Shown here one piece after another: positions 17,807-26,399 of a stretch of 64,000 nucleotides of DNA (its first letter is position 1; each line of letters starts with the position of its first letter). The stretch is taken from the NCBI GenBank assembly GCA_902634325.1, contig CACPJP010000003.1, positions 1-64,000 of the forward strand. The letters are read 5' to 3'. The notes under the pieces are model-generated. The model had not been told where the DNA came from. It did no database searches and saw nothing but the letters and a program-made list of their open reading frames with translations. Source of the stretch: an uncultured Pelagibacteraceae bacterium (GTDB lineage: Bacteria > Pseudomonadota > Alphaproteobacteria > Pelagibacterales > Pelagibacteraceae). Made by a program: the position numbers and the translations under genes.

Positions 17807-18310
17807 TTAAAATTTTTTTAGAAAATTAAACATGTAGCTATTTGCTCCAGGATTTTTATCTCCTAAGCTAGCATTTGATACGTGGTTATAAGACATACCC
17901 AAATTAGACCCTTCGCTTAGGTCGAGGGACAATTGGACTTCACTTTTAAATTCCAAAGGATGACCTAGATCTTTACCATCCCCCTGTCTGTACCAACCTG
18001 GAGTAAAGCTTGGCGTCACATTTAAAGGTCCTAAAGAGTAATTTGTTTCTACACCAGTATAGAAATATGTTGCATTATCCTGTGTAATCATTGCTCCAGT
18101 TACCGGAGAAATTCTTCCAAAAATTGTATCTCTATAGAGATTTTCATTTTGGTGTTCAACGCCATAAAGAGAAGCTCTTTTCCCGTCATCACTAAAGTCA
18201 AACATTCCAGTATAAAAATTTAAACCTTTATTCTTTTCATCTGAAAAAACGGAAGTATTAATCACGAGTATACTGACTAAAATATATAAAAATTTAAATT
18301 TAGTTTTCAT
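17807..18310 (-). CDS. Acyloxyacyl hydrolase, PagL-like (lipid A 3-O-deacylase family)
   Basis: A cleavable signal peptide (about 1-23, ending NTSVFS) precedes a predicted small outer-membrane beta-barrel. The C-terminal sequence YNHVSNASLGDKNPGANSY matches the PagL active-site pattern with the His-Ser pair and downstream NPG-N. PagL removes an acyl chain from lipid A at the cell surface. The 167-residue length fits. It lies 14 bases before the lldD-like gene on the same strand and may be its transcriptional companion, with no obvious metabolic link. Confidence 0.75.
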   Translation of the reverse strand: MKTKFKFLYILVSILVINTSVFSDEKNKGLNFYTGMFDFSDDGKRASLYGVEHQNENLYRDTIFGRISPVTGAMITQDNATYFYTGVETNYSLGPLNVTPSFTPGWYRQGDGKDLGHPLEFKSEVQLSLDLSEGSNLGMSYNHVSNASLGDKNPGANSYMFNFLKKF

Positions 18311-18358
18311 GTTTTAAAAAAGTACAATTTAAATGCAAAAAAGTATATAGCTTATTTA

Positions 18359-18724
18359 TTATTTCTTACCAATTAACCCTTTTTTGATCATCAAATAGAT
18401 AATTATACCACCAAATATAAATAACAGATATGGCAATAGCCATAAAAGGTAATTATTTTTTTTAAAAGGAGGATTAAATAAAATCCAATCACCATATTTT
18501 TCTGATAAGAATTTGTATATTTCTTTTTCTGTTAAGCCTTCTTGAATTTTATCATTAACAACTTCTCGAATAATTTGAGCAAAATCAGAGTTTGATTCTG
18601 ATATTGTTTGACCCTGGCATACTAAACACCTGAGATTTTTTAAAATTTTATTATTTACATCTTCGTTGGCAAAAAGTTTTGTGCTCATAAATATAATTAT
18701 TAGTAAAAAAAAGATTTTTTTCAT
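18359..18724 (-). CDS. ccmH: Cytochrome c maturation protein CcmH
   Basis: CcmH is a periplasmic thiol protein that handles apocytochrome c during heme attachment. It has a signal peptide (1-20), the redox pair C33-LVC-36 in LRCLVCQGQ, the three-helix domain ending EKYGDWILFNPPF, and a C-terminal membrane anchor (about 92-113). The 121-residue length matches short CcmH without a fused CcmI domain. It overlaps ccmG by 4 bases and is the last gene of the operon. Confidence 0.95.
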   Translation of the reverse strand: MKKIFFLLIIIFMSTKLFANEDVNNKILKNLRCLVCQGQTISESNSDFAQIIREVVNDKIQEGLTEKEIYKFLSEKYGDWILFNPPFKKNNYLLWLLPYLLFIFGGIIIYLMIKKGLIGKK

Positions 18725-19236
18725 TTATTAATTATTTTTTTTATTTCGTTCACATCTTTAAGATCTAAAGGTCCAATATATTTTTTTAAAATTATTAGAT
18801 CTTGATTTACAAGTATTGTTTCTGGAATGCCATAGACACCAAAATCAATTGATTTTTTGCCTTCAGGATCTTTTGTCAAAATGAAAAATGGGTTTCCCAT
18901 TTTCTCCAGAAACTCTTTTGCTTTTATTTGACTGTCTTTGAAATTAACACCAACAATTTTCAAATTTTGAATTTTACTTAATCTTACCAAATTTTTATGT
19001 TCTTTTCTGCATGGAGCACACCAGGACGCCCAAAAATTAATTAAAGTATATTTATAATTAGAAATTTTGTTTATATTAAATTTATCATTATTAAATAGAG
19101 TTAATTCTACTTCATTAATCTTTTTTCCAATTATGCTTTCTGTATCATAGATTTTCTTATTATCAAGACTGAAGTAGAAAGTAGTAAAAATGAATATTAA
19201 AAAAAAATAAATTATAATTAAATATGGTTTTTTCAT
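18721..19236 (-). CDS. ccmG: Thiol:disulfide interchange protein CcmG/DsbE
   Basis: This membrane-anchored thioredoxin keeps apocytochrome c cysteines reduced. The N-terminal anchor spans about 5-23, and the active site is C73-AP-C76 in NFWASWCAPCRKEH. YGIPETILVNQD holds the conserved cis-Pro. Length 171 is normal. It overlaps ccmF by 4 bases and ccmH by 4 bases. Confidence 0.95.
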   Translation of the reverse strand: MKKPYLIIIYFFLIFIFTTFYFSLDNKKIYDTESIIGKKINEVELTLFNNDKFNINKISNYKYTLINFWASWCAPCRKEHKNLVRLSKIQNLKIVGVNFKDSQIKAKEFLEKMGNPFFILTKDPEGKKSIDFGVYGIPETILVNQDLIILKKYIGPLDLKDVNEIKKIINK

Positions 19237-21110
19237 ATTTGTTTTTTTCTACTAAAAAAATTTAATAAACCACCAAATGAAATAAGTAAAACTGAAAACC
19301 ATATGAAATTCATAAAAGGTTTTTTTTCAAACTTTATATTAAAAACATCGGTATCAGATATATTACTCATAGTTAAATATGTATCGGAAAAAAAATTTGA
19401 TCGAATAGAAGCTTCATAAGTAATAGTTTGGGGTTGGTTATAAAACCTTATTTCAGGTTTTAAATTTTTTGTATTTAATTTTTTTTTATTTATAATTTTA
19501 AAGTTTCCCACAATAGATTTATAATTAGTGGTGGACATAGTAGTTAATTTTTCAAATTTAATAATATAATCTTTAGTATCTTTTTCTTCACCGGTTCTAA
19601 TATTGAAATTATTCTCTGTTGAAAATATATGGTTAATTGATATGAAAAAAATTAATAATCCAAAACCCAAATGAGATATAATTCTTGAAAAATTAACACT
19701 TTTATTTTTAAAATTTTCATAAAAATCAAAAATTGTTTGAACAACAAGATATATAGAAAATAACAAAATTAAACCTATTAAAAAATTATTTTCTTGAATA
19801 ATAAAGAAAATAATTAAAAACAAAAATATTGATAAAAATAAAATAACATTAAAAATTTTTTTAAGTTCAGAAACGACCCATTTATGTCTTGGTCCAGAAG
19901 TCATTAAAAACAACAATGGAATCAAGAATGGTGCTAGAATAAAATTATAATAAGGTGGCCCAACAGAAATTTTCTCTCCAACTAAAGTATCAAGGAAAAC
20001 TGGATATAAGGTTCCAATTAATACAACTGCTAAGAAGAAGACCATAAACCAATTGTTAATTAAGATAAAAAATTCTTTTGAAAATATCCTATAAGTCTTT
20101 TTTTCTGATGGAGCATATTTGAAGAAAATAAATACAGATGAAAAGACCATCAAAGTTAAAAAAGTAAGAATAAATAATCCTCTGGATGGATCATTCGCAA
20201 ATGTGTGTACAGAATTTAAAATTCCTGACCTAACTAAAAAAGTTCCAATTACAGTCATTGTAAAAGTTAGAATACTTAAAATTATTACCCAAGAATATAA
20301 ACCTATTCTTCTCTCTAAAACCAAAACTGAGTGAAGCAAAGCAGTCATTAAAAACCATGGCATTAAGGAGGAATTTTCTACTGGATCCCAAAACCAATAT
20401 CCGCCCCAACCTAATTCATAATAGGCCCATATTGATCCAACGAGTATACCAAGAGTTTGAAAAAACCATGAAACAGAGACCCAAGGTTTTATTGTTGTAG
20501 CTAAAGATTTTGCTTCAACTTTAGAAATTAGAGCTGCTAAAGCTGCAGAGAAATAAATTGAAGATCCAACAAATCCAACATAGAGCAATGGGGGATGTAC
20601 CGCTAAAGCAGGATCTTGTAAAATTGGATTTAAACCCATTCCTTCATTCGGAATTGGGAAAATTGGAGAAAATGGATTTGAATTAGTTAATAAAAATATA
20701 AAAAATGTTGCAATAAGAAAATTTTGAAAAATTAGTGTTAAAATTTTAAAATTTTTATTTTTATTCTTAGTTAATATTAAAAATAAAAAAGAAAATATGA
20801 CAAGTATGTTGGTCCACAAAAGCAAGCTTCCTTCATGATTTCCCCAGGTTCCTGAAATCTTATAAAATAATGGTTTCGTAGTATGAGAGTTTTCATAAAC
20901 ATTAATCATCGAGAAATCTGAAAAAACATAGCCAATTAGTAAAATTAAAAAACTCAGTAAAGAAAAAATCAATTGAGCTAATGAGAAATTATATATTTTT
21001 TTTGGAATTTTACTGTCTGAAATTTTTAACTCTAAAAAAGAAAAATAAATTAATATAAAAGATGTAATTAATGCTATACTTGAAAAAATTACACCAAAAT
21101 TACTTAACAT
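19233..21110 (-). CDS. ccmF: Heme lyase component CcmF
   Basis: CcmF, with CcmH, joins heme to apocytochrome c at the outer face of the membrane. The 625-residue protein has about 14 helices and the WWD domain GWGGYWFWDPVENSSLMPW. Heme-coordinating regions such as VHPPLLYVGFVG and LLHSVLVLERR are present. Near the C-terminus is a periplasmic loop and a final helix. It overlaps ccmE by 11 bases. Length is slightly below enterobacterial CcmF but normal for alphaproteobacteria. Confidence 0.96.
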   Translation of the reverse strand: MLSNFGVIFSSIALITSFILIYFSFLELKISDSKIPKKIYNFSLAQLIFSLLSFLILLIGYVFSDFSMINVYENSHTTKPLFYKISGTWGNHEGSLLLWTNILVIFSFLFLILTKNKNKNFKILTLIFQNFLIATFFIFLLTNSNPFSPIFPIPNEGMGLNPILQDPALAVHPPLLYVGFVGSSIYFSAALAALISKVEAKSLATTIKPWVSVSWFFQTLGILVGSIWAYYELGWGGYWFWDPVENSSLMPWFLMTALLHSVLVLERRIGLYSWVIILSILTFTMTVIGTFLVRSGILNSVHTFANDPSRGLFILTFLTLMVFSSVFIFFKYAPSEKKTYRIFSKEFFILINNWFMVFFLAVVLIGTLYPVFLDTLVGEKISVGPPYYNFILAPFLIPLLFLMTSGPRHKWVVSELKKIFNVILFLSIFLFLIIFFIIQENNFLIGLILLFSIYLVVQTIFDFYENFKNKSVNFSRIISHLGFGLLIFFISINHIFSTENNFNIRTGEEKDTKDYIIKFEKLTTMSTTNYKSIVGNFKIINKKKLNTKNLKPEIRFYNQPQTITYEASIRSNFFSDTYLTMSNISDTDVFNIKFEKKPFMNFIWFSVLLISFGGLLNFFSRKKQI

Positions 21111-21528
21111 TATCTTTTAAACTTTCTTTAATTTCTGGTGGCATATAGTTTTCATCATGCTTTGCCAAAATTCTTTTGGCTAAAAAAAATTTTTTGTCCT
21201 GTAATTTTCCTTCTGCTACTACTCCTTTACCCTCCGCAAAAAGAGCAGGGACTGTTCCTCTATAGCTTACAATTATTTCACTTTTAAAATCTGTAATAAT
21301 AAATCTTATTTCATTTTGATTGGTTTCTATTGATCCTTTTTTAACCATCCCCCCTATTCTCATATTATCATTTAACACAATTTCATTGCTTTTCTCTATT
21401 TCTGAAGGAGAATAGAAATACAGAACATTGTCTTCCAATGTTTTAAAAATCAGAACTGTTATTGTAATAACTAATACAGCTATTGCTACAAGGATTAACA
21501 ATCTGTTTTTTGTCTTAATATTGAGCAT
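21100..21528 (-). CDS. ccmE: Heme chaperone CcmE
   Basis: CcmE carries heme covalently on a histidine in the periplasm. It has an N-terminal anchor (about 9-28), the OB-fold with MRIGGMVKKGS and FAEGKGVVAEGK, and the heme-binding site H124 followed by Y128 in LAKHDENYMP. Length 142 is normal. It follows ccmD by 15 bases and overlaps ccmF. Confidence 0.96.
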   Translation of the reverse strand: MLNIKTKNRLLILVAIAVLVITITVLIFKTLEDNVLYFYSPSEIEKSNEIVLNDNMRIGGMVKKGSIETNQNEIRFIITDFKSEIIVSYRGTVPALFAEGKGVVAEGKLQDKKFFLAKRILAKHDENYMPPEIKESLKDNVK

Positions 21529-21543
21529 TTAAAAAATGCTAAA

Positions 21544-21771
21544 TTAGTTTTTTGATTGTGAAACTAAAATTTCTTTTATGATTTTTTGTTTTTTAAGATC
21601 ACTAAATTGTTCTTTGGAAAGATTTTCAGTTTCTTCTATGAAATCTTTTTCAAGCTTTTTTAAGATCTTTCTAGTTTTTAAAAACAAAAATAGGCAAACT
21701 GAAAATGTCAATAGAAACGAAGACCAAACATAAATTCCATGACCATCCATCAGAAAAAAATTCAAATTCAT
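21544..21771 (-). CDS. ccmD: Heme exporter accessory protein CcmD
   Basis: The 75-residue protein has one membrane helix (about 12-31) preceded by the family signature MDGHGIYVWSS, and a charged cytoplasmic tail. CcmD helps release holo-CcmE from the CcmABC complex. The start overlaps the ccmC stop by 4 bases. Position between ccmC and ccmE is standard. Confidence 0.9.
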   Translation of the reverse strand: MNLNFFLMDGHGIYVWSSFLLTFSVCLFLFLKTRKILKKLEKDFIEETENLSKEQFSDLKKQKIIKEILVSQSKN

Positions 21772-22475
21772 AGTTTTTTTAAACCTTTCTTTTTCACTCT
21801 AATTGTTTCTATCCTATATTTCATTAGAAAAATTAACGCAGAATACATCAAAAATGTAAATAACATGATTCCAAGGGGTATTAACATAGAAAAATGCACT
21901 GTTGTTTTCCCGCTTATATTGATACTTGAAGTCTGGTGAAGTGTAGACCACCAATTTACCGAATATTTTATTACTACAATATTTATTAATCCTAAAATAG
22001 AAACAGTAGTACAAATCTTAGAAGACTTCTCGGTGTTTTTAATAAATTTATAAGAAAAAATAAAAATTATATAAAAGAACATTAAAATTAGCATGGAAGT
22101 TAATCTTGCATCCCATGCCCACCATGTTCCCCAAGTTGGCTGTCCCCAAAGTGATCCGGTTATAATGGCTATAAAATTAAAAGCTAATCCTATAGGAGCA
22201 AGGCTTTTATAAATTAGACTTAAACTTTTAATTTTGAAAATAAAATTAACAATAGAAAGAAAACTAATTAGAGCGAAGCAAAATAAAGATATCCAAGCAG
22301 ATGGAACATGCACATACATAATTCTTGCTGCATCCCCTTGAATATAATCTTTTGGAGCAACAAATAATGAAAAAATAATTCCAATTATAATAATTGGTAT
22401 AATAAAAATTTTTATAAAGTTAAGAATCTTTCCGGTTAAATAGAAAATGTAACTAGGATTTAAAAATTTAATCAT
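21768..22475 (-). CDS. ccmC: Heme handling protein CcmC
   Basis: CcmC loads heme onto CcmE. The 235-residue protein has six membrane helices and the WWD domain GQPTWGTWWAWDARLTS, flanked by conserved histidines in VHVPSAW and LHQTSSI. It is the first ccm gene here; ccmA and ccmB, usually upstream, are absent. A structured 120-base region lies just upstream, and a 41-codon frame inside it ends 4 bases before the ccmC ATG. Confidence 0.95.
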   Translation of the reverse strand: MIKFLNPSYIFYLTGKILNFIKIFIIPIIIIGIIFSLFVAPKDYIQGDAARIMYVHVPSAWISLFCFALISFLSIVNFIFKIKSLSLIYKSLAPIGLAFNFIAIITGSLWGQPTWGTWWAWDARLTSMLILMFFYIIFIFSYKFIKNTEKSSKICTTVSILGLINIVVIKYSVNWWSTLHQTSSINISGKTTVHFSMLIPLGIMLFTFLMYSALIFLMKYRIETIRVKKKGLKKL

Positions 22476-22492
22476 GTACTCATTTAACTGAT

Positions 22493-22612
22493 TTTGAATG
22501 GGCTTTGAATGGGTTATTTTGTCGGCCTAGTTGAAAATTGAGAGGGAGATAAAGGAAGTAAGTGAATTTCCAACTAGACACTAACTCGAAAAGGCTATTG
22601 TTCATTTTAGCC
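22493..22612 (-). other. Structured region upstream of ccmC (two hairpins, tandem repeat)
   Basis: This accounts for most of the 187-base gap between hspQ and ccmC. One hairpin pairs CTAGTTG/CAACTAG (22527-22533 with 22571-22577) and, after one mismatch, AAATT/AATTT, leaving a 25-base loop. On the minus strand that loop is nearly all pyrimidine (contains TCTCCCTCTC). A second hairpin is GGCTA/TAGCC (22593-22597 with 22608-22612). A direct repeat TTTGAATGGG occurs at 22493-22502 and 22504-22513. A minus-strand frame of 41 codons (22480-22605) crosses the region. It may be a leader RNA of ccmC, a separate small RNA, or a leader peptide; I cannot decide. Confidence 0.4.
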
Positions 22613-22662
22613 GGAGTTTTGTATTAAATTTGTTAAATTTGTGGCGAAGTTTAAGAAAATAC

Positions 22663-22983
22663 TTAATTTGAAGGTTTATAATAACCTGATCCTCTTTTTT
22701 CAGAAAAAACTTCGTTGATTAAAGGATGTCGTAATGGTTTGTTAGAATCGTCAGCTATTAAATTTTGTTCTGATACATAAGCCTCATATGTAATTTCATT
22801 ATTTTCAGCAAGCAAATGATAAAAAGGTTGATCTTTTCTTGGACGTACATCTTTTGGGATAGATTGATACCACTCTTCTGAATTATTAAATTCAAAATCT
22901 ACATCATAGATCACGCCGCGAAAATTAAAATGTTTGTGTTTTACTATATCACCAATCGAAAATTTAGCTTTTTTTGAATCCAT
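22663..22983 (-). CDS. hspQ: HspQ/YccV-like protein
   Basis: The 106-residue protein is a compact beta-rich YccV-like domain: FSIGDIVKHKHFNFRGVIYDVD, then PFYHLLAENNEITYEAYVSEQNL and HPLINEVF. This family binds hemimethylated DNA in vitro and acts as a Lon specificity factor/heat-shock protein in enterobacteria. It is a single-gene unit divergent from yciB. Function in this organism is by family only. Confidence 0.88.
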   Translation of the reverse strand: MDSKKAKFSIGDIVKHKHFNFRGVIYDVDFEFNNSEEWYQSIPKDVRPRKDQPFYHLLAENNEITYEAYVSEQNLIADDSNKPLRHPLINEVFSEKRGSGYYKPSN

Positions 22984-23064
22984 ATTTGAATAAAGATAAT
23001 AACATTTATGGTAAAATCAACATATTAAATTTAAATTAAATTTCTTTTATGATAGCCTTTTCCT

Positions 23065-23619
23065 GTGAATAAATCTTTTCTTAAGTTTTTAGCAGACTTT
23101 GGCCCATTATTAATTTTTTTTATTGTGTATTATAAAAGTGACAAGAATTTAATAATAGCAATCCCTCCATTGATTGTAGCAACACTACTCGCTGTATTAG
23201 TTATATATTTCCTAGAAAAAAAAATACCCTATATTCCCCTAGTAGGAGCAATTTTGATTGCTATTTTTGGGGGATTAACAATTTTTTTAAACAATCCAAT
23301 ATTCATATACTTAAAACCAACCATAATTAACATTGTTTTTGCAATTGGATTATTAATAGGAAAATTAATTTTTAATAAAAATTTTCTTAAATCATTTTTT
23401 AAAGGCTCTATGAAATTAGAAGATATAGGTTGGGATAAGCTTATGTATAGATGGATTTTCTTTTTTATTTTTCTAGCTATACTTAATGAAATCATTTGGA
23501 GAACACAATCTGAGGAGGTTTGGATTAATTTTAAAGTTTGGGGAATATTGCCATTAACTTTTATATTTACAGCTTTTCAAATACCATTAATACAAAGGTA
23601 TAAAAAACATGAAGAGTAA
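23065..23619 (+). CDS. yciB: Inner membrane protein YciB/IspZ (septation protein A family)
   Basis: The 184-residue protein has about five or six membrane helices. Family marks include FLADFGPLLIFFIVYY at the N-terminus, GALTIFL-like GGLTIFLNNPIFIYLKPT, and NEIIWRTQSEEVWINFKVWG. YciB proteins affect septation and envelope integrity. The start is GTG at 23065. Its end overlaps the DUF2794 gene by 11 bases, so the two form an operon. Confidence 0.92.
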   Translation: MNKSFLKFLADFGPLLIFFIVYYKSDKNLIIAIPPLIVATLLAVLVIYFLEKKIPYIPLVGAILIAIFGGLTIFLNNPIFIYLKPTIINIVFAIGLLIGKLIFNKNFLKSFFKGSMKLEDIGWDKLMYRWIFFFIFLAILNEIIWRTQSEEVWINFKVWGILPLTFIFTAFQIPLIQRYKKHEE

Positions 23620-23953
23620 ATTAAAACTGATAGTTAACAACAAATTTTATAAAAAAGAAAAATTTTTTATCAGAAAAGAGCTGCAAGCCATACTTAACTT
23701 GTATGCAAAAAAAGTTTCTTCTGGAGATTGGAAAGACTATGGGCTTTCAATAAATAAAAGGGAGATAACTTTTGACGTTTACCAAAGAACGTCTGAAAAG
23801 CCTATTTATAGAATATCAAAAAATTTGAGCCCAAAAAATAAAACAGAAAAATTTTATATTTTAGATAGAAACGGAAGAATAGTAAAAAAGTCTGAAAATC
23901 TATACAGCTTAATAAATAAAGTTGAGTGGACTAACTTAAAATTAGTAAGGTAA
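23609..23953 (+). CDS. DUF2794 family protein
   Basis: The 114-residue basic protein matches the alphaproteobacterial DUF2794 pattern: ELQAILNLYAKKVSSGDWKDYGLS, then REITFDVYQRTSEKPIYRISK and a C-terminal FYILDRNGRIVKKSENL. No function is known for the family. The start lies 11 bases within yciB, indicating coupled translation. It converges with the BI-1 gene 6 bases on. Confidence 0.8.
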   Translation: MKSKLKLIVNNKFYKKEKFFIRKELQAILNLYAKKVSSGDWKDYGLSINKREITFDVYQRTSEKPIYRISKNLSPKNKTEKFYILDRNGRIVKKSENLYSLINKVEWTNLKLVR

Positions 23954-23959
23954 CTTTCT

Positions 23960-24724
23960 TTATCTTCTCTGACCAAAAAGTCTTAAAAGCATTATGAATA
24001 GATTAATGAAATCTAAATACAAAGTTAGAGCACCCATAACAGCTTTTTTTCCTGACGTCTCACTGTCGTCACTTGCAAGATACATATTTTTAATTTTTTG
24101 AGTATCATATGCTGTAAGTCCAACAAAAATTAAAACGCCTATAATTGAAATCACAAAATACATCATATTAGACTTCATAAAAATATTAACGACAGATGCA
24201 ATTATAATTCCTATTAAACCCATCATCAAAAATGAACCTAGTTTGGTTAAGTCTCTTTTTGTTGTGTAACCATAAATACTCATCGCACCAAAAGTTCCTG
24301 CAGTAATAAAAAATACACGAGTTATGCTAGCACCTGTATAAACTAAAAATATCGATGCAAGAGAAGCCCCCATAAGAGCTGCGAAAATCCAAAAAGTTGT
24401 TTGGGCTTTAGCTGCACTCATTTTTCTAATACCAAAACTCATGTATATAACTATTCCGAGTGGAGCCAACATAACAACCCACATCAAAGGAGAAGCAAAT
24501 AAAGCTTGCCCAATTCCAGTTAACCCAGTAATTCCAGATGAACTAATCTGAATGTCGTACCCTCCAGACAATCTAAACAATAATAGTGACACAACACCAG
24601 TAAGAAAAACGCCAGAAGCCATGTAATTATAAACTTTAAGCATATAACTTCTCAGACCCTGATCAATTATGTGAGAGTCTGCTATTGAAGACTTTGTGGT
24701 AGTATTTTGACGATTAAATTCCAT
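23960..24724 (-). CDS. Bax inhibitor-1/YccA family membrane protein
   Basis: The 254-residue protein has seven hydrophobic helices and BI-1 family motifs: VYNYMASGVFLTGVVSLLLF near the N-terminus, GLTAYDTQKIKNMYL, and the C-terminal ALTLYLDFINLFIMLLRLFG. Bacterial members are linked to calcium leak and to regulating the FtsH protease. It is monocistronic and divergent from the aldo/keto reductase. Confidence 0.93.
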   Translation of the reverse strand: MEFNRQNTTTKSSIADSHIIDQGLRSYMLKVYNYMASGVFLTGVVSLLLFRLSGGYDIQISSSGITGLTGIGQALFASPLMWVVMLAPLGIVIYMSFGIRKMSAAKAQTTFWIFAALMGASLASIFLVYTGASITRVFFITAGTFGAMSIYGYTTKRDLTKLGSFLMMGLIGIIIASVVNIFMKSNMMYFVISIIGVLIFVGLTAYDTQKIKNMYLASDDSETSGKKAVMGALTLYLDFINLFIMLLRLFGQRR

Positions 24725-24792
24725 AGTTAAAATATATTCACTTTTTTTTTATTTTCAATGCCCTATATATTGCCTAAAAATATTGCGTTTTT

Positions 24793-25833
24793 ATGAAATA
24801 TAAAGCTTTAGGAGATACCGATCTAAAAGTAAGCCTAATTTGTCTCGGCACAATGACGTGGGGAGAACAAAACACTCAAGAGGAAGGTTTTGAACAAATG
24901 GACTACGCCATTGAAAAAGAAATTAATTTTTTTGACACTGCTGAACTTTATGCAATTCCTCCAAAAGAAAAAACTTATGGTAAGACTGAAGAAATAATCG
25001 GAAATTGGTTTAAAGAAAGAAAAAATAGAAATAAAATTATTTTGGGAAGCAAAATTGCAGGACCAGGACTACCTTGGATTAGAGGTGGTGGCTCACAATA
25101 TTCAGAAAAAAGTATTGAATCTGCGCTTCATGACAGTCTAAAAAGATTAAAAACTGACTATATAGACTTGTATCAATTACACTGGCCTGAAAGAAATACT
25201 AATTATTTTGGAGATCTAAATTACAAACATAAAGAAAATGAAAGAAGTTGGAACAGTTTTGAAAGTATTCTAAAAGTTTTAAAAAAATTTATTGATCAAG
25301 GAAAAATTAGATACATTGGTGTATCAAATGAAACTCCATGGGGATTCTCAAAATTTTTACAAACTGCAAAAGAACAAAACCTACCGAAGATAATATCAGT
25401 TCAAAATCCCTACAACTTAGTAAATAGAACTTATGAGATAGGAATGTCTGAAATTTCAATGAGAGAAAAATCTGGATTGTTAGCTTATTCGCCTTTAGCA
25501 GTAGGTTACCTAACTGGAAAGTACAGAAATAAACAAGTGCCAAAAAATTCTAGACTGGATTTATTTTATAAGAATTACCCTAGATATCATAATCAAAGAA
25601 CTTATGACGCTGTTGATGAATATTTTAAAATTGCTAAAAAACATAAAATATCTTTGGCTCAACTTTCTCTAGCTTTTGTAAATTCAAGAGACTTTGTAAC
25701 AAGCAACATAATAGGTGCCACAACAATGAATCAGCTCAAAGAAAACATTGATAGTATTAACATTTCTCTAAATCAAAAGATTGTGGATGAAATAAACTCA
25801 GTTCATGAGAAAAATCCCAATCCTGCTCCCTAG
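24793..25833 (+). CDS. NADP(H)-dependent aldo/keto reductase, Tas-like
   Basis: The 346-residue TIM-barrel protein has the AKR active-site set: Asp48 and Tyr53 in NFFDTAELYAIPP and His in YQLHWPERN. NADP-binding elements lie near the C-terminus (SNIIGATTMNQLKENI). The stretch GLPWIRGGGSQYS and the overall length match the Tas subgroup. Physiological substrate is unknown. It has its own promoter region between it and the BI-1 gene. Confidence 0.88.
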   Translation: MKYKALGDTDLKVSLICLGTMTWGEQNTQEEGFEQMDYAIEKEINFFDTAELYAIPPKEKTYGKTEEIIGNWFKERKNRNKIILGSKIAGPGLPWIRGGGSQYSEKSIESALHDSLKRLKTDYIDLYQLHWPERNTNYFGDLNYKHKENERSWNSFESILKVLKKFIDQGKIRYIGVSNETPWGFSKFLQTAKEQNLPKIISVQNPYNLVNRTYEIGMSEISMREKSGLLAYSPLAVGYLTGKYRNKQVPKNSRLDLFYKNYPRYHNQRTYDAVDEYFKIAKKHKISLAQLSLAFVNSRDFVTSNIIGATTMNQLKENIDSINISLNQKIVDEINSVHEKNPNPAP

Positions 25834-25874
25834 GTAAAGAACTGTTGAAAAGATAATAAATTTGTATAAATTGC

Positions 25875-26399
25875 ATGGATCAATCAAAATTAAAAATGAC
25901 TAAAAAAATTTTATTTATTTCTATATTTTTTGCTGGATTTTTCTCTTCAGCAATTCTTGCTGCTGAACCCAAAAGTGTTGGAAAATATAAAAACTGGGAA
26001 ACTTTTGTCTATACTGATGGTAAAGGAAAAGTTTGTTTTGCCCAAACTATACCTCTAGAAAGAACTCCAAAAAATTTTAAAAGACAGCCATCTAGATTAT
26101 TTGTTACTTTTAGAAAATCTGAAAAAATAAAAAATGAAATAAGTGTTACAGGCGGTTACGAATACAAAACTTCTTCTGTAACAGCAAAAACTGGGAAAAA
26201 TGAGTTTTCATTTTTCTCACAAGGAAATTTTGCTTGGTTGTTAGATGGCGAAGAAGAATACAATTTAATTAAAACAATGAAAAAGGCATCCAAGTTATCT
26301 GTAAGCGCGGTAGCAAAAAATGGCAGCAAAACAAAAGATCTTTATTCAATGATGGGTTTTACAAAAGCCTATAACGTTGCAAGAAAAAGTTGTGCCTAA
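25875..26399 (+). CDS. Exported protein, IalB-like (invasion-associated locus B family)
   Basis: A signal peptide is visible; with the ATG at residue 8 the leader is [22 protein letters not shown]. The mature part has the family layout: [20 protein letters not shown], then a central beta region, and a C-terminal Cys near RKSCA. Two cysteines may form a disulfide. IalB proteins are small periplasmic proteins with no settled biochemical role. The stop overlaps argG by 8 bases, which couples the two. Confidence 0.6.
   Translation: MDQSKLKMTKKILFISIFFAGFFSSAILAAEPKSVGKYKNWETFVYTDGKGKVCFAQTIPLERTPKNFKRQPSRLFVTFRKSEKIKNEISVTGGYEYKTSSVTAKTGKNEFSFFSQGNFAWLLDGEEEYNLIKTMKKASKLSVSAVAKNGSKTKDLYSMMGFTKAYNVARKSCA

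Noticed and set aside
22480-22605. 41-codon minus-strand frame before ccmC as a firm gene
   Set aside because: It has no ribosome site and overlaps strong hairpins. I kept it only as part of the structured-region finding.
26377-26391. TTG start of argG in the ORF track
   Set aside because: The GTG five codons later gives a length closer to the family and the shorter overlap with the upstream gene.
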